A DNA stretch of 64,000 nucleotides from assembly GCF_030756675.1 (NCBI RefSeq), contig NZ_JAVBXD010000008.1, positions 1 to 64,000 on the forward strand, read 5' to 3'. The stretch comes from Bacillus multifaciens (GTDB taxonomy: Bacteria; Bacillota; Bacilli; Bacillales; Bacillaceae_G). A model generated the notes under the pieces. It searched no databases. It was given only the letters and a program-made list of their open reading frames with translations, and was not told the DNA's origin. The translations under genes were made by a program, and so were the position numbers. Shown piece by piece: positions 44,934 through 54,665 of the stretch. Position 1 is the stretch's first letter. Every line of letters starts with the position of its first letter.

Positions 44934-46065
44934 GTTTGTCATCCCTTAATATGTCATAATAAATTGCTTCATATTGTGAAACTATCTCTTCTGAGCTAAA
45001 TTGTTCGTTCACTACTTGCATAGAACGCTGCGCCATTTTACGATGTAATGCATCGTCTTGAAGAAGTGATAGTGCTTGCTGTGCGATGCCTTCTGTATCT
45101 CCTATTTCACATATGTATCCCGTTTCTCCGTGCTGAATGACTTCAGGGATTCCCCCAGTACGTGTACCAATACAAGGGACACCGCACGCCATCGCTTCCA
45201 GTAATACGAGTCCAAAACTTTCTTTTTCAGACAACAACAGCATGAGGTCGCTCATTGCCAGAAGCTCTGCTACATTGTCTTGTTTTCCTAGAAATAAGAC
45301 TCTGTCCTCAATTCCTAACTGCTTCACAAGCTGAACAATCGTACAAAACTCAGGACCATCACCAACAAGTAATAATTTTGCTTTTACTTGTTTTACAATG
45401 AGGGCAAATGATTTCACAACATCATGAACACGCTTTACCTTACGAAAGTTCGAAATATGAATTAAGACTTTTTCGTCTTCTTGTATACCATATTCTTTTC
45501 GTAACTGTGACATATCTCGCTGAAAATACACACGCTCATCAATAAAGTTATAAACTGTTTCAATTTCTTTTTGCGTACTTATTAAATCATACGTTTCTTC
45601 AATAAGTGAATGTGATACAGCCGTCACAACGTCCGATTGTTCAATTCCAAAACGAATTAAATTATTGAGAGAAGGATCAGATCCTAATATTGTAATGTCT
45701 GTTCCATGCAATGTCGTGACAATTTTAATGTTCTCTCCAATCATTTGCTTCGCCAAATATGCACAAATCGCATGTGGAATTGCGTAGTGTACATGCAATA
45801 TATCTAACTTTTCTCTCTGCGCTACTTCTGCCATTTTACTTGCTAACGCTAAGTCATACGGAGGGTATTGAAAAACAGAATATTGATTCACTGTCACTTC
45901 ATGAAAATAAATATTCGGATACACTTTATTTAAACGAAACGGCAATCCTGATGTAATAAAATGAATTTCATGTCCGCGCTCCGCTAATAATTTTCCTAAT
46001 TCCGTCCCAACTACTCCTGAACCGCCAACAGAAGGATAACAAGTAATCCCTATTTTTAATTTCAT
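44920..46065 (-). CDS. bshA: BshA, N-acetylglucosaminyl-malate synthase
   Basis: 381 aa GT4 glycosyltransferase, the first enzyme of bacillithiol synthesis (UDP-GlcNAc plus malate). N-terminal [20 protein letters not shown] and [10 protein letters not shown]-terminal [20 protein letters not shown] with the E-x7-E donor motif. Start overlaps bshB1 stop by four bases. Bacillithiol is the main low-molecular thiol in bacilli. Confidence 0.95.
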   Translation of the reverse strand: MKLKIGITCYPSVGGSGVVGTELGKLLAERGHEIHFITSGLPFRLNKVYPNIYFHEVTVNQYSVFQYPPYDLALASKMAEVAQREKLDILHVHYAIPHAICAYLAKQMIGENIKIVTTLHGTDITILGSDPSLNNLIRFGIEQSDVVTAVSHSLIEETYDLISTQKEIETVYNFIDERVYFQRDMSQLRKEYGIQEDEKVLIHISNFRKVKRVHDVVKSFALIVKQVKAKLLLVGDGPEFCTIVQLVKQLGIEDRVLFLGKQDNVAELLAMSDLMLLLSEKESFGLVLLEAMACGVPCIGTRTGGIPEVIQHGETGYICEIGDTEGIAQQALSLLQDDALHRKMAQRSMQVVNEQFSSEEIVSQYEAIYYDILRDDKHGTI

Positions 46066-46766
46066 TTTACTCCCCCTATTAAATCTTCATCTAATAGAAT
46101 TGGTCTTTTGCTCATAAACCCTTCTGCATACTTCACGCCAACTTCTTTTCCAAACATTTTCTCCCGTGCTACAACTGTCTCTACATATCCTTCCGTCAAC
46201 GGAGTAATCACACCGTCCGGTCCTTTTGTAAACTGACTTTCATACGCTTCTAGCGCAGCAATCTTATCAGAAATATAAGAACTAATATCGATACAAAAAT
46301 CCGGTTTATGAAAACCATTAATCATGTAGAAATAGAGTGATTGTACCCGATGCGGCGCAATTTCCGGCATATATTTACGAATTCCTGCTGAAAATATAGC
46401 TTCTTCTACAAGTTTTGCACAGTTTGCATGATCCGGATGACGATCTTCATAAAATGGTACGAACACTAGTTGCGGTTTATATGTACGGATGATCTTCACA
46501 ATCTCTTGAATATACTCTTCCTTCATATAAAGGCCTCGGTCTGGTATCGCTAAGTTCAAACGCTCCTGTACACCAAGTACGCGGGCTGCTTTCAGCGCTT
46601 CCTGTTTTCTCAGTTCCACTGTTCCATTAGAAGAAAGATTTGCCTCTGTTAAATCACAAATCCCTACTTCATATCCTTGTTTCGTATATTTTGCAATCGT
46701 GCCCGCCATACCGATTTCAACATCATCGGCATGGGCACCGAAAGCCAATATATGTAATCCGCTCAT
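46062..46766 (-). CDS. bshB1: BshB1, GlcNAc-malate deacetylase
   Basis: 234 aa PIG-L/LmbE family zinc deacetylase. Zinc/catalytic motif [15 protein letters not shown] and the later [15 protein letters not shown] are intact. It performs the second step of bacillithiol synthesis. It is adjacent to bshA and one base after mgsA, the B. subtilis order. Confidence 0.95.
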   Translation of the reverse strand: MSGLHILAFGAHADDVEIGMAGTIAKYTKQGYEVGICDLTEANLSSNGTVELRKQEALKAARVLGVQERLNLAIPDRGLYMKEEYIQEIVKIIRTYKPQLVFVPFYEDRHPDHANCAKLVEEAIFSAGIRKYMPEIAPHRVQSLYFYMINGFHKPDFCIDISSYISDKIAALEAYESQFTKGPDGVITPLTEGYVETVVAREKMFGKEVGVKYAEGFMSKRPILLDEDLIGGVK

Positions 46767-46767
46767 A

Positions 46768-47172
46768 TTATTCCCCTCGTTTTCGTAACTTTCGATAATC
46801 TAAATCACCGCGCTCTAATGCATGCATTAAAAGCTCCGCACTCGCCATATTCGTCGCAAGTGGAATAGAATATACATCACATAAACGAAGAAGTGCATTC
46901 ACATCTGGTTCATGTGGTTGTGATGTCAACGGATCACGGAAGAAGATCACCATGTCTAAGTCATTTTTTGCAATCATTGCACCAATTTCTTGATCTCCAC
47001 CAAGCGGACCGGATTGATATCTTGTCACAGACATACCTGTCGCCTCCATAATCCGAAGACCTGTCGTTCCAGTTGCAAATAAAATATGTTTTTCTAAAAT
47101 CGGCTGGTATGCATACGCAAACGAGACCATATCATTTTTCTTTTTATCATGGGCAATTAAGGCAATCTTCAT
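46768..47172 (-). CDS. mgsA: Methylglyoxal synthase
   Basis: 134 aa from ATG 47172 (AAAGGGG nine bases upstream; an ATG two codons earlier is too close). Motifs [27 protein letters not shown] with the catalytic Asp, and [14 protein letters not shown]. It turns dihydroxyacetone phosphate into toxic methylglyoxal. Next to bacillithiol genes, whose product detoxifies methylglyoxal. Confidence 0.94.
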   Translation of the reverse strand: MKIALIAHDKKKNDMVSFAYAYQPILEKHILFATGTTGLRIMEATGMSVTRYQSGPLGGDQEIGAMIAKNDLDMVIFFRDPLTSQPHEPDVNALLRLCDVYSIPLATNMASAELLMHALERGDLDYRKLRKRGE

Positions 47173-47186
47173 CTTCATTTTCCCCT

Positions 47187-47987
47187 TTAGTCAATAATAT
47201 TTTCTAAACCATATACAAGATGATCTAAATTCATCACTGTTTCAATAGAAAGTTTTACTCCTGACATAAACGATGCACGGTTAAAGGAATCGTGACGAAT
47301 TGTTAGCATTTGTCCATCTCCGCCAAATAGTACTTCTTGATGTGCAATTAATCCTGGTAAACGTACGCTATGAATATGAATACCATCAACATTTGCACCG
47401 CGTGCACCTTCTAATTGTTCTGTTTCATCCGGATGCCCTTGTTGTTTTGATTCACGATTTTGACGAATTAAATCCGCCGTTTTCACAGCTGTACCAGACG
47501 GAGCATCTAACTTTTGATCGTGATGTAATTCAATGATTTCAACATCTTGAAAATACTTTGCTGCCATTTGTGAAAACTTCATCATTAAAACTGCGCCAAC
47601 CGCAAAGTTTGGTGCAATGATTGTACCAACTTGTTTTTCTTTTGCCGTTTCTGTTAATTGTTGCAATTCTTCTTCTGTAAAACCTGTTGTTCCGATAACA
47701 GAACGAATCCCTCGCTCTACTGCAAGTGTTACATGTTTTTTCCCGATTTCTGGTGTTGTTAAATCTAGTAAAACATCCGCTTCTACTTCATCTAAACAAG
47801 TATGTAAATCTGTATAAATTGGAGCATCTATGTTAGGTAATCCAGCAATGTCAGAAATTTTCTTTCCACCATGTTTATAATCAACAGCAGCAACTAAATT
47901 GAAATGCGGTGTTCTTTCCATAAGAAGTACCGCCTCTTGCCCCATACGGCCTCTCGGTCCTGCAATAATTACTTTAATTTCTTTCAT
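47187..47987 (-). CDS. dapB: 4-hydroxy-tetrahydrodipicolinate reductase
   Basis: 266 aa. NAD(P) loop [14 protein letters not shown], catalytic [20 protein letters not shown], and VIGTTGF. Makes tetrahydrodipicolinate for lysine and peptidoglycan diaminopimelate; also feeds dipicolinate in spores. Its ATG overlaps the ypjD stop by one base. Confidence 0.96.
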   Translation of the reverse strand: MKEIKVIIAGPRGRMGQEAVLLMERTPHFNLVAAVDYKHGGKKISDIAGLPNIDAPIYTDLHTCLDEVEADVLLDLTTPEIGKKHVTLAVERGIRSVIGTTGFTEEELQQLTETAKEKQVGTIIAPNFAVGAVLMMKFSQMAAKYFQDVEIIELHHDQKLDAPSGTAVKTADLIRQNRESKQQGHPDETEQLEGARGANVDGIHIHSVRLPGLIAHQEVLFGGDGQMLTIRHDSFNRASFMSGVKLSIETVMNLDHLVYGLENIID

Positions 47988-48328
47988 TATTCTTTCTCTC
48001 CCTCATCTTTACGTGTCCAGCGATCTTTATCACGCGTATTAAATTTTTCCATAACTATATTATGAGCTGTTTCTAAATCAATGTTTAAGCTATTTGCCAT
48101 ACAGATCATCACAAATAACACATCGCCAAGCTCTTCTTCAATTGTACGCTCTTTTTCTGTGCTTTTCTTTGGCTTTTCACCATAATAATGATTAATTTCC
48201 CTCGCAAGCTCTCCCATTTCTTCTGTCAAACGAGCTAGCATCGCAAGCGGACTAAAGTATCCTTCTTTAAATTGACCAATATATGCATCTACTTCCTTTT
48301 GCATATCTTTCATTGTTTTTTGTTCCAT
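47987..48328 (-). CDS. ypjD: MazG-like nucleotide pyrophosphohydrolase YpjD
   Basis: 113 aa from ATG 48328 (GAGGTG six bases upstream). MazG fold: [18 protein letters not shown] carries the EExxE metal motif and [17 protein letters not shown] the ExxD motif. It probably hydrolyses non-canonical or excess NTPs. First gene of the ypjD-dapB-mgsA-bshB1-bshA-cca-birA operon. Confidence 0.9.
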   Translation of the reverse strand: MEQKTMKDMQKEVDAYIGQFKEGYFSPLAMLARLTEEMGELAREINHYYGEKPKKSTEKERTIEEELGDVLFVMICMANSLNIDLETAHNIVMEKFNTRDKDRWTRKDEGEKE

Positions 48329-48553
48329 GTCATTCACCTCAAATCCTTCAATTATCATGTTAGCCAATTCATAGCGATTTGACAAATGTTATCGCTTATT
48401 TATCACGTTTTTGAGGATACAGATTCCCACCTAATCTTAATGAGACAATTTCCTCCTTCTCCGTGTGAAGTTTTCTTGCCAATTTTTCTATATATTACGT
48501 ATACTATCCATAAGAACAAGCTACGATCATCACTACATACTAGGGGGATTCGC

Positions 48554-49435
48554 ATGAAACTAAACTTAAAAATTCAAAACATTCTTTTCATTCTAGTTGG
48601 TTCTGCTATTTTCTCATTTGGCATCGTTAATATTAATATTGAGAATCATCTAGCAGAAGGCGGTTTTACTGGGATTACATTGCTGCTTTACTTTCTATTT
48701 TCACTGGATCCTTCCTATACAAACTTACTCTTAAATATACCCATCTTTTTTATTGGTTGGAAAATGCTTGGTCGTACGACATTTTTTTATACATTAATCG
48801 GGACATTTAGTGTTTCATTATTTCTTTGGGTTTTCCAGCGTTATGATGCGTTTAATTTACATTTAAACTTACAAAACGATATGACACTTGCCGCTTTGTT
48901 TGCTGGTTTATTTATCGGGGTAGGATTAGGGATTATTTTCAAGTATGGCGGCACAACAGGCGGTGTTGATATTATTGCACGATTAGCTCATAAATATATC
49001 GGCTGGAGTATGGGAAAAACGATGTTTATGTTTGATGCTGTTGTTATTATCTTATCAATCCTTACATATTTATCATACCGAGAAGGAATGTATACGTTAG
49101 TCGCTGTCTTTATCGGGGCAAAAGTCATTGATTTTATGCAAGAAGGTGCCTATGCTGCAAAAGGAGCAACTATTATATCTGAGAAAAATGATGAAATCGC
49201 CGCGAAAATTTTATCAGAAATGGACCGCGGCGCAACTTTCTTAAAAGGAATTGGAACATACACAAAAGTGGAACGACACGTTTTATATTGCGTCGTTGCA
49301 AAAAATGAAATTGTAAAACTAAAAAGCATTATTACATCTGTTGATCCTCATGCTTTCGTTGCTGTCAGTGATGTGCATGATGTTGTTGGGGAAGGGTTTA
49401 CATTGGATGAGAATAAAAATCCGTTACATAATTAA
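48554..49435 (+). CDS. YitT family membrane protein (DUF161/DUF2179)
   Basis: 293 aa from ATG 48554 (GGGGG upstream); the longer frame overlaps the ypjD promoter region and is rejected. Five or so helices in the DUF161 part (FSFGIVNINIENHLAEGGFT, then GLGIIFKYGGTTGGVDIIAR) and a C-terminal DUF2179 domain (GATFLKGIGTYTK). In B. subtilis ypjC of this family lies at the same place. Transport role suspected, not shown. Confidence 0.88.
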   Translation: MKLNLKIQNILFILVGSAIFSFGIVNINIENHLAEGGFTGITLLLYFLFSLDPSYTNLLLNIPIFFIGWKMLGRTTFFYTLIGTFSVSLFLWVFQRYDAFNLHLNLQNDMTLAALFAGLFIGVGLGIIFKYGGTTGGVDIIARLAHKYIGWSMGKTMFMFDAVVIILSILTYLSYREGMYTLVAVFIGAKVIDFMQEGAYAAKGATIISEKNDEIAAKILSEMDRGATFLKGIGTYTKVERHVLYCVVAKNEIVKLKSIITSVDPHAFVAVSDVHDVVGEGFTLDENKNPLHN

Positions 49436-49440
49436 CTATA

Positions 49441-49634
49441 CGAGTTATTAAAAAACACATAAAAACCTTTCTTTTTTATGGTGGACGAGAGTCTCTGGCC
49501 ATGCATTGGAGCGGTCAGGACCTTTTTTGTCCTCATGCAATGTTTCAAACAAAGGGAGACAGCGAGCGTATAACTTGTTGTATTTACATAGTAGTGACTT
49601 TGATGGCAAAGAGTTAAAATGAATTTATATATAC
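49441..49634 (+). repeat. bcr1-like interspersed repeat, copy 4
   Basis: More diverged copy (GACGAGAGTCTCTGGCCATG, GAGCGGTCAGGACC), starting right at the stop of the YitT-family gene. Its right end joins copy 5 head to tail. Confidence 0.55.
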
Positions 49635-49790
49635 GACATACCTCTCTTTTTTGGGAAGACGAGAGCCTCTGGCCGCGCATAGAAGCGGTCAGGGCTTTTT
49701 TTGGCCGCATGCGACGTTTCAAACAAAGCGAGAAAGCAAGTAGCGGGCTTGTTGTATTTGCTTAGCAGCGACTTAGATGCTAAAACATTT
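49635..49790 (+). repeat. bcr1-like interspersed repeat, copy 5
   Basis: Second member of the direct tandem pair (GACGAGAGCCTCTGGCCGCG, GAAGCGGTCAGGGC). It lacks part of the AT-rich left end and runs up to the stop codon of the convergent glycosylase-like gene. Confidence 0.55.
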
Positions 49791-49792
49791 AA

Positions 49793-50425
49793 TTAAATAT
49801 GCTCCCTCAATTTTTCTAAATCTTCATAAATCAACTCCAATAAACTGCGATTATAAAAAATAGAAGCGGGGTGGAATGTCGGAAAAATGGTATAGGCCCT
49901 CTCTGTCCAAGTATAGGTTGTGCTATTAGAATTTGCTAGTTGCCGAACAGGTTGAGTAAACAATTGACCGTGCATCTCTGACACCTTTTTGTCTGAACCA
50001 ACTAAACGTTTAAGGGCAATGTTTCCTAGTGTAACAATAATCGGTGCTTGAATATGCTCAATTTCGTAATCTAAAATGGGAGCGTGAGCAAGTATTTCCT
50101 GCTGATTTGGCGTACGGTTGTATTTCCGCTTCACGATTTCTCCGTTCCGTTCTCGTTTCTCGCCCCATTTATACGGTCGACTACGCACTGCACTCGTAAT
50201 GTATACTTCTTCTCTCGTTACACCAATTCGCTTTAGAAAATCCATAAGTTGCTTACCAGCTCTTCCGCTAAAAGGTATCCCGTTATGAATTTCCGTTTCC
50301 CCTGGCGCTTCTCCGACAAGCATCATTTTTGGATGTTGTGACCCTTTTCCATATACAAAACCTTCAACAGGATAGGGAGATATTCGCTCTCTCGCTTGCT
50401 CCACTAATTGCTCTGGATACTTCAT
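49793..50425 (-). CDS. Uracil-DNA glycosylase superfamily protein
   Basis: 210 aa from ATG 50425 (AGAGGTG upstream). The fold signatures MLVGEAPGETEIHNGIPFSG (GEAPG motif) and FPTFHPASIF (HPA motif) match family 4-like glycosylases/SPO1 DNA polymerase-related proteins. It contains no cysteine at all, so the 4Fe-4S cluster of true family-4 enzymes cannot form. Probably acts on damaged bases, but substrate is uncertain. Confidence 0.85.
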   Translation of the reverse strand: MKYPEQLVEQARERISPYPVEGFVYGKGSQHPKMMLVGEAPGETEIHNGIPFSGRAGKQLMDFLKRIGVTREEVYITSAVRSRPYKWGEKRERNGEIVKRKYNRTPNQQEILAHAPILDYEIEHIQAPIIVTLGNIALKRLVGSDKKVSEMHGQLFTQPVRQLANSNSTTYTWTERAYTIFPTFHPASIFYNRSLLELIYEDLEKLREHI

Positions 50426-50564
50426 GTTTTTCACCTCTTGCAAGTTTTACTTTGATTAAAACCCTTTTTTCCACCAATTTAAAATAGACAAATTTCTTCC
50501 CCCTATACATTACATATTTATAGTACCATCTCTTGTTATCATCATGAAAACAAAAATACAAAAG

Positions 50565-50594
50565 AAAAAAGACTATCAAAATCGATAGTCTTTA
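50565..50594 (-). terminator. Terminator after yugP
   Basis: AAAGACTATC-GATTT-TGATAGTCTTT followed by T's on the minus strand, touching the yugP stop. Confidence 0.85.
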
Positions 50595-51275
50595 ATCATC
50601 ATTACGTTGCATGCCTGTATATATTAATACAAGACGAAGCAGTTCAAATACTGCTACGGCAGCTGCTGCGACATACGTAAGAGCTGCTGCATTTAATACT
50701 TTACGAGCTTGTCCATATTCATCCGTTGATACAATTCCAAGTGTTTCAATTTGCTTCATTGCCCGTTTTGATGCATCAAATTCAACTGGTAATGTAATAA
50801 GTTGGAATAACACACCTGCTGCCATCAGGATAATCCCTAAAAACAATAAGTTTGCCATATGCGCAAACATACCAATCATAATGAAAACCCATGACATATT
50901 TGAACCAAAATTTGCAACAGGAACAAGAGAATGACGGAAACGCATAAAGTTATAATCTTTCGCATCTTGAATCGCATGCCCAACTTCATGTGCAGCTACC
51001 GCTGTCCCTGCTACAGAATGACCATAATAGTTATCTGTTGATAAACGAACTGTTTTCGATCTTGGATCATAATGGTCAGATAAATGTCCTCGTGTTTCTT
51101 CTACCGCTACATTGTACAAACCATTCTCATCTAAAATCTTGCGAGCCACTTCTGCTCCTGTCATACCAGAAGTTGAATACACTTGTGAGTATTTACTATA
51201 TGCGCTGCGTACTCTAGACTGTGCATACATCGGTATGATCATGATGATAGCAAAGTAAATTAAGTAGAAACCCAT
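50592..51275 (-). CDS. yugP: Membrane zinc metallopeptidase YugP
   Basis: 227 aa from ATG 51275 (GGGAGG six bases upstream). One N-terminal helix, zinc motif AAHEVGHAIQ (HExxH) near residue 105, and three further helices. Zn_peptidase_2 family; a membrane protease of unknown target. Stand-alone unit between the glycosylase gene and ypjB. Confidence 0.9.
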   Translation of the reverse strand: MGFYLIYFAIIMIIPMYAQSRVRSAYSKYSQVYSTSGMTGAEVARKILDENGLYNVAVEETRGHLSDHYDPRSKTVRLSTDNYYGHSVAGTAVAAHEVGHAIQDAKDYNFMRFRHSLVPVANFGSNMSWVFIMIGMFAHMANLLFLGIILMAAGVLFQLITLPVEFDASKRAMKQIETLGIVSTDEYGQARKVLNAAALTYVAAAAVAVFELLRLVLIYTGMQRNDD

Positions 51276-51396
51276 CATGAACCTCCCATTCATTTTTGTT
51301 ATATAGTAATAACCATTCTATTTTCTTCACATAATATTGTCAACAAAGAAACCTTACAACATCGTTTCTATCTTTCACTTCGTTTGAAAAGCAAAC

Positions 51397-52179
51397 CTAT
51401 CTATTTTTGGAATGCAGCGTACTTTTTTGTTTCTCTTTTTCTCCTTTATATTTTCTCCAGCCAACATACGTTAATGTAAAAATAATAATGCCTCCAGTTA
51501 CAGTCATAAACCATATGAGTGAAGAATCTACTTCATCCTTTTTCGCTGTACGAAAAATTTTTTTCAAATCATCTTTTATAATTTTCACTTGTGTTTGTCC
51601 GCTCTTATTTTTGATCATCATATAACGAAATTCATCTAAATACGACAAATGAGAATTCACACGGTGCAACTCTTCTTCTGGCAAATCAATCATTAAACTC
51701 GGATAAATAATGTCAAATTCATGCAAAAATACGTTTAATGCTTGTTGAAAACGATCATGTTCTTCCTTTTGCATTGCATTTTCAATTTTCCCAAATGCAC
51801 TCATTACATTTTCTTCTCGTTCCATCCAAAGCGGCTGATATTTCGACACTTCTGCATCTAACACAAGACGAAGAGCAAGCACATCATCTATTTTTATTTG
51901 TTTCTGAATCCCTTGTCCTTCTAATGATTGCATTGCTTTATCATAAGCAAGAGAGATCACACGAATATGTTCAGGTGCTATTTTCTTTTTTGGATCAGCG
52001 TTTAAAAATTGCTGAGAAAAATGCGTTAATAGTTGCGTCGCTTTGTCATACTCTTCTTGTTTTACAAATTGGAGCGAGTCATCTAACAACCCAGTTAACT
52101 CATTCCAAGTAGCTGCATATATACGAATAGGAAACAATATAAACATAAACGCTATAATTCCAGCTAATACTTTTTTCAT
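51397..52179 (-). CDS. ypjB: Sporulation protein YpjB
   Basis: 260 aa from ATG 52179 (GGGGGG upstream). Signal peptide (VLAGIIAFMFILFPIRIYA), helical extracytoplasmic domain with WNELTGLLDDSLQFVKQEEY, and a C-terminal membrane helix (about 230-248) with a basic tail. Matches the YpjB family linked to sporulation in B. subtilis. Precedes ypjA region as in that species. Confidence 0.85.
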   Translation of the reverse strand: MKKVLAGIIAFMFILFPIRIYAATWNELTGLLDDSLQFVKQEEYDKATQLLTHFSQQFLNADPKKKIAPEHIRVISLAYDKAMQSLEGQGIQKQIKIDDVLALRLVLDAEVSKYQPLWMEREENVMSAFGKIENAMQKEEHDRFQQALNVFLHEFDIIYPSLMIDLPEEELHRVNSHLSYLDEFRYMMIKNKSGQTQVKIIKDDLKKIFRTAKKDEVDSSLIWFMTVTGGIIIFTLTYVGWRKYKGEKEKQKSTLHSKNR

Positions 52180-52264
52180 TCTTGTCCCCCCTATACCTTC
52201 TAGTACAATATATGAACTAGTGGACAAGAATAGACCTTGAACCAATCCAAATTAAAGCGAACGT

Positions 52265-52963
52265 TTACTTTTCAGTTGCGGCATTCCGACTCCCTGCATG
52301 AACGCCTCTCTTTCTCATAAAAAAACGATATAAACAATAACAACAAGCACTCCCAAACAAAATCAGCAATAAAATGATACAGGCTGCATGCATAAAGAAT
52401 TGTTCTGGCAACATACGAATAATAGGATCAGTCTCTGGATCAAACAACCAATAATCGTTTTGAAAAAGAAGTTCATGGAAAAATACAAAACTCTTTTCAA
52501 AATTGATTGCGATTGGGAGTATGAGTACGATTGGAAAAACAATTGTAAGAATCGCTGCATAGAACAAAAACTTTTCCTTTTGTTTTCGTATTAAATAAAC
52601 TCCCCCGATAAAAGATATAAAAATACTTATATACATAGCATATTGAATTGCAACAATAATATTTTTCACATCAACAAAATGAACTCTTCCCTTCTCAGAC
52701 ATTTCTAAAGTTGGGAAATGTAATGGTTTATTATAAAAAGGAGAAAGATACGTAATGAGCGCATCATAATTTTGAATAATTGCTTCCTTTGTCATATTTG
52801 CCATTTCCGGAATATTTAACACGTCAATCTCTACGTAATAAATTCCTTTCCCATATACAACACACATAACTGCGATTGAAAAAATACTAAAAGCAATACA
52901 AAAAGGAACAATACATAATAAGATTCCATTCCAAAATTTCGAATATATGCTATGTGAATTCAT
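52265..52963 (-). CDS. DUF1461 / TIGR01906 family membrane protein
   Basis: 232 aa with four helices: residues about 12-35, 108-125, 135-155 and 192-212. A conserved extracytoplasmic loop (EAIIQNYDALITYLSPFYNK) lies between the first two. Fits the TIGR01906/DUF1461 integral membrane family. Not part of the B. subtilis ypj cluster as I remember it, so it may be an insertion between ypjB and ypjA. Function unknown. Confidence 0.75.
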   Translation of the reverse strand: MNSHSIYSKFWNGILLCIVPFCIAFSIFSIAVMCVVYGKGIYYVEIDVLNIPEMANMTKEAIIQNYDALITYLSPFYNKPLHFPTLEMSEKGRVHFVDVKNIIVAIQYAMYISIFISFIGGVYLIRKQKEKFLFYAAILTIVFPIVLILPIAINFEKSFVFFHELLFQNDYWLFDPETDPIIRMLPEQFFMHAACIILLLILFGSACCYCLYRFFMRKRGVHAGSRNAATEK

Positions 52964-53023
52964 TCATCTTCCCCATTCCCTATTTTTTATTTAATCTAGA
53001 CCTACACTGTCCGAAGTTTCACT

Positions 53024-53614
53024 TTATAAAGAAAGCGTTAATCTTTTCTCTCTTAGACAAAAATAATATGTAGTAGCCAAAACAACGATACTAAGCCAAA
53101 ATGTAAAATAACCAATTTGGCGGTCATACATATACATAACACTATATTTTGGCATTTGCCCCCATACATAATCAATTACATCATTATGCAATGTCCAAAT
53201 AGCTGCAATGATAAAATGCCAATATTTCATTCGATAAAACGGTGCGTATAAAAGTCCTTGTACAGCCATTGCCATATGAAAAACAATGAGTATATATCCT
53301 TCTATTCCAATATAGCCGGTTACAATAAGAGTTAATACATTTACGACAACAGCCCAAATCCCGTACTTGACTAACGTTACAACTGCTAACGCTTCCATTA
53401 AACCCCAATTTTTTTTTTGTACAAACGCAATTAATACAAAAACAAAAAACAAACTAGCCGTTGGACTATCTGGGACAAACGGCAAAAAAATAGCTGGTGT
53501 TTCTATCAATTGATTTCCATACCAAATATACCCATAAACTGTTCCCAAAATATTAATAATGAGCAAAATCCATAGAAAAGAACGTTGTCTTAATAACAAA
53601 AATGTATATGCCAA
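53024..53614 (-). CDS. ypjA: YpjA, DUF1405 family membrane protein
   Basis: 196 aa, six predicted helices. The N-terminal LRQRSFLWILLIINILGTVY and GYIWYGNQL, then FVPDSPTASLFFV, are typical of DUF1405. The start is TTG at 53614 with GAGGT about ten bases upstream. Function unknown. Follows the qcr operon as in B. subtilis. Confidence 0.82.
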   Translation of the reverse strand: MAYTFLLLRQRSFLWILLIINILGTVYGYIWYGNQLIETPAIFLPFVPDSPTASLFFVFVLIAFVQKKNWGLMEALAVVTLVKYGIWAVVVNVLTLIVTGYIGIEGYILIVFHMAMAVQGLLYAPFYRMKYWHFIIAAIWTLHNDVIDYVWGQMPKYSVMYMYDRQIGYFTFWLSIVVLATTYYFCLREKRLTLSL

Positions 53615-53688
53615 AATAGAAATACCTCAACTTTCCAAAATATACATCACTGTGATGCATGAACCGTAGCATGAATGCATTTGATTAC

Positions 53689-53744
53689 AATCCCACTGCT
53701 ATTGGCGGGGAATACGTCTACACTGATAAAAGTTTTACTTTATT
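53689..53744 (+). repeat. Stem-loop repeat unit 1 (about 56 bp)
   Basis: Shares the pattern AATCCC...CTATT-GCGGG...CACTGAT...GTTTTACTTTATT with the unit at 53805. Contains a degenerate CCC/GGG stem. No coding potential. Confidence 0.45.
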
Positions 53745-53769
53745 ATAGCAAATTCCCTGCCTAAAATAG

Positions 53770-53798
53770 AAAAACTGACTACAAAGTTGTAGCCAGCT
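53770..53798 (-). terminator. Terminator between qcrC and ypjA
   Basis: CTGGCTACAACTTTGTAGTCAG followed by TTTTTCTATTTT on the minus strand. Confidence 0.85.
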
Positions 53799-53804
53799 CT
53801 CATT

Positions 53805-53858
53805 GATCCCGCTATTCGCGGGCAGTAAAACCCCCACTGATGGAGGTTTCACTTTATT
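53805..53858 (+). repeat. Stem-loop repeat unit 2 (about 54 bp)
   Basis: GATCCCGC-TATT-CGCGGG hairpin, then AAACC-n11-GGTTT, ending ACTTTATT across the qcrC stop codon. Better preserved than unit 1. Confidence 0.5.
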
Positions 53859-54621
53859 TTTTATTGTATTTCTCGATAAATTCCGATAATTTCTTTAACT
53901 CTTCATCTGTTCCTTTGAAAACTCCTTTTGGCATTGCACCTTTTCCATCTTTTGCAATTTTTGCAATTTCATCTGGCTTTAATGTCAAGTTTTGCAATGC
54001 TGGTGCAGCTGCTCCCCCTTGCAAGTTTTCACCGTGACATGTTAAACATGTATTTTTTTGCATAATTTTATAACCGTCATCATTTTTATCAACCTGTACC
54101 GTTTTTACAATTGCACCCTGCTTTTTCGCTGCTTCCCAGTCATGCGTAGCTACAGATTCCCACGTTAGGAAAACGATAGACGCTAACGCTAGCAGCATAA
54201 ATCCTGTTGCAACTGGACGTTTAAATGGCCCGCGTTCTGGTCCCCGATCAAGAAATGGAGCAAGTAATAATGCGCCAAATGCGATGCCTGGCATAATAAA
54301 TGCACCAATAACCGTATACGGACCAGATGCATAAGAATACTTTAACAACTGATACAGAAATAAGAAATACCAGTCTGGAAGTGGTATATATCCTGTATCT
54401 GTAGGATCTGCAATTCTTTCTAATGGCGATGGATGCGCTACTGTTAAACAAAGATAGCCAATTAAAAAGACGGCACCAACCATCCACTCTTTTAATAAAA
54501 AGTTTGGCCAAAATGCTTCTGTTTTCCCTGGATATTCTGAGTAATCTTTCGGAATATTCGGTTTTCTAACAGCAGGTACTCGCGAATCTCCGACAAACTT
54601 CATCCCTTTGCCGCGATGCAT
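53854..54621 (-). CDS. qcrC: Menaquinol:cytochrome c reductase, cytochrome b/c subunit
   Basis: 255 aa fusion of the C-terminal half of cytochrome b (helices at about 50-70, 100-130 and 150-168, with PLPDWYFLFLYQLLKYSY) and a cytochrome c domain with one heme site CLTCH and distal methionine near GAMPKG. Typical Bacillus arrangement. Passes electrons from the Rieske protein to cytochrome c, which feeds oxidases such as the ba3 enzyme in this window. Confidence 0.96.
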   Translation of the reverse strand: MHRGKGMKFVGDSRVPAVRKPNIPKDYSEYPGKTEAFWPNFLLKEWMVGAVFLIGYLCLTVAHPSPLERIADPTDTGYIPLPDWYFLFLYQLLKYSYASGPYTVIGAFIMPGIAFGALLLAPFLDRGPERGPFKRPVATGFMLLALASIVFLTWESVATHDWEAAKKQGAIVKTVQVDKNDDGYKIMQKNTCLTCHGENLQGGAAAPALQNLTLKPDEIAKIAKDGKGAMPKGVFKGTDEELKKLSEFIEKYNKK

Positions 54622-54665
54622 AGTCTCCCTCCTTTAATTATGTTCTTCCTTTAAATCTAATAATC

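Noticed and set aside
49432-49722. Open frame of 96 codons on the minus strand across the two bcr1-like copies
   Set aside because: It arises from the repeat sequence itself; the similar peptide segments come from the two copies, there is no ribosome binding site and no family resemblance.
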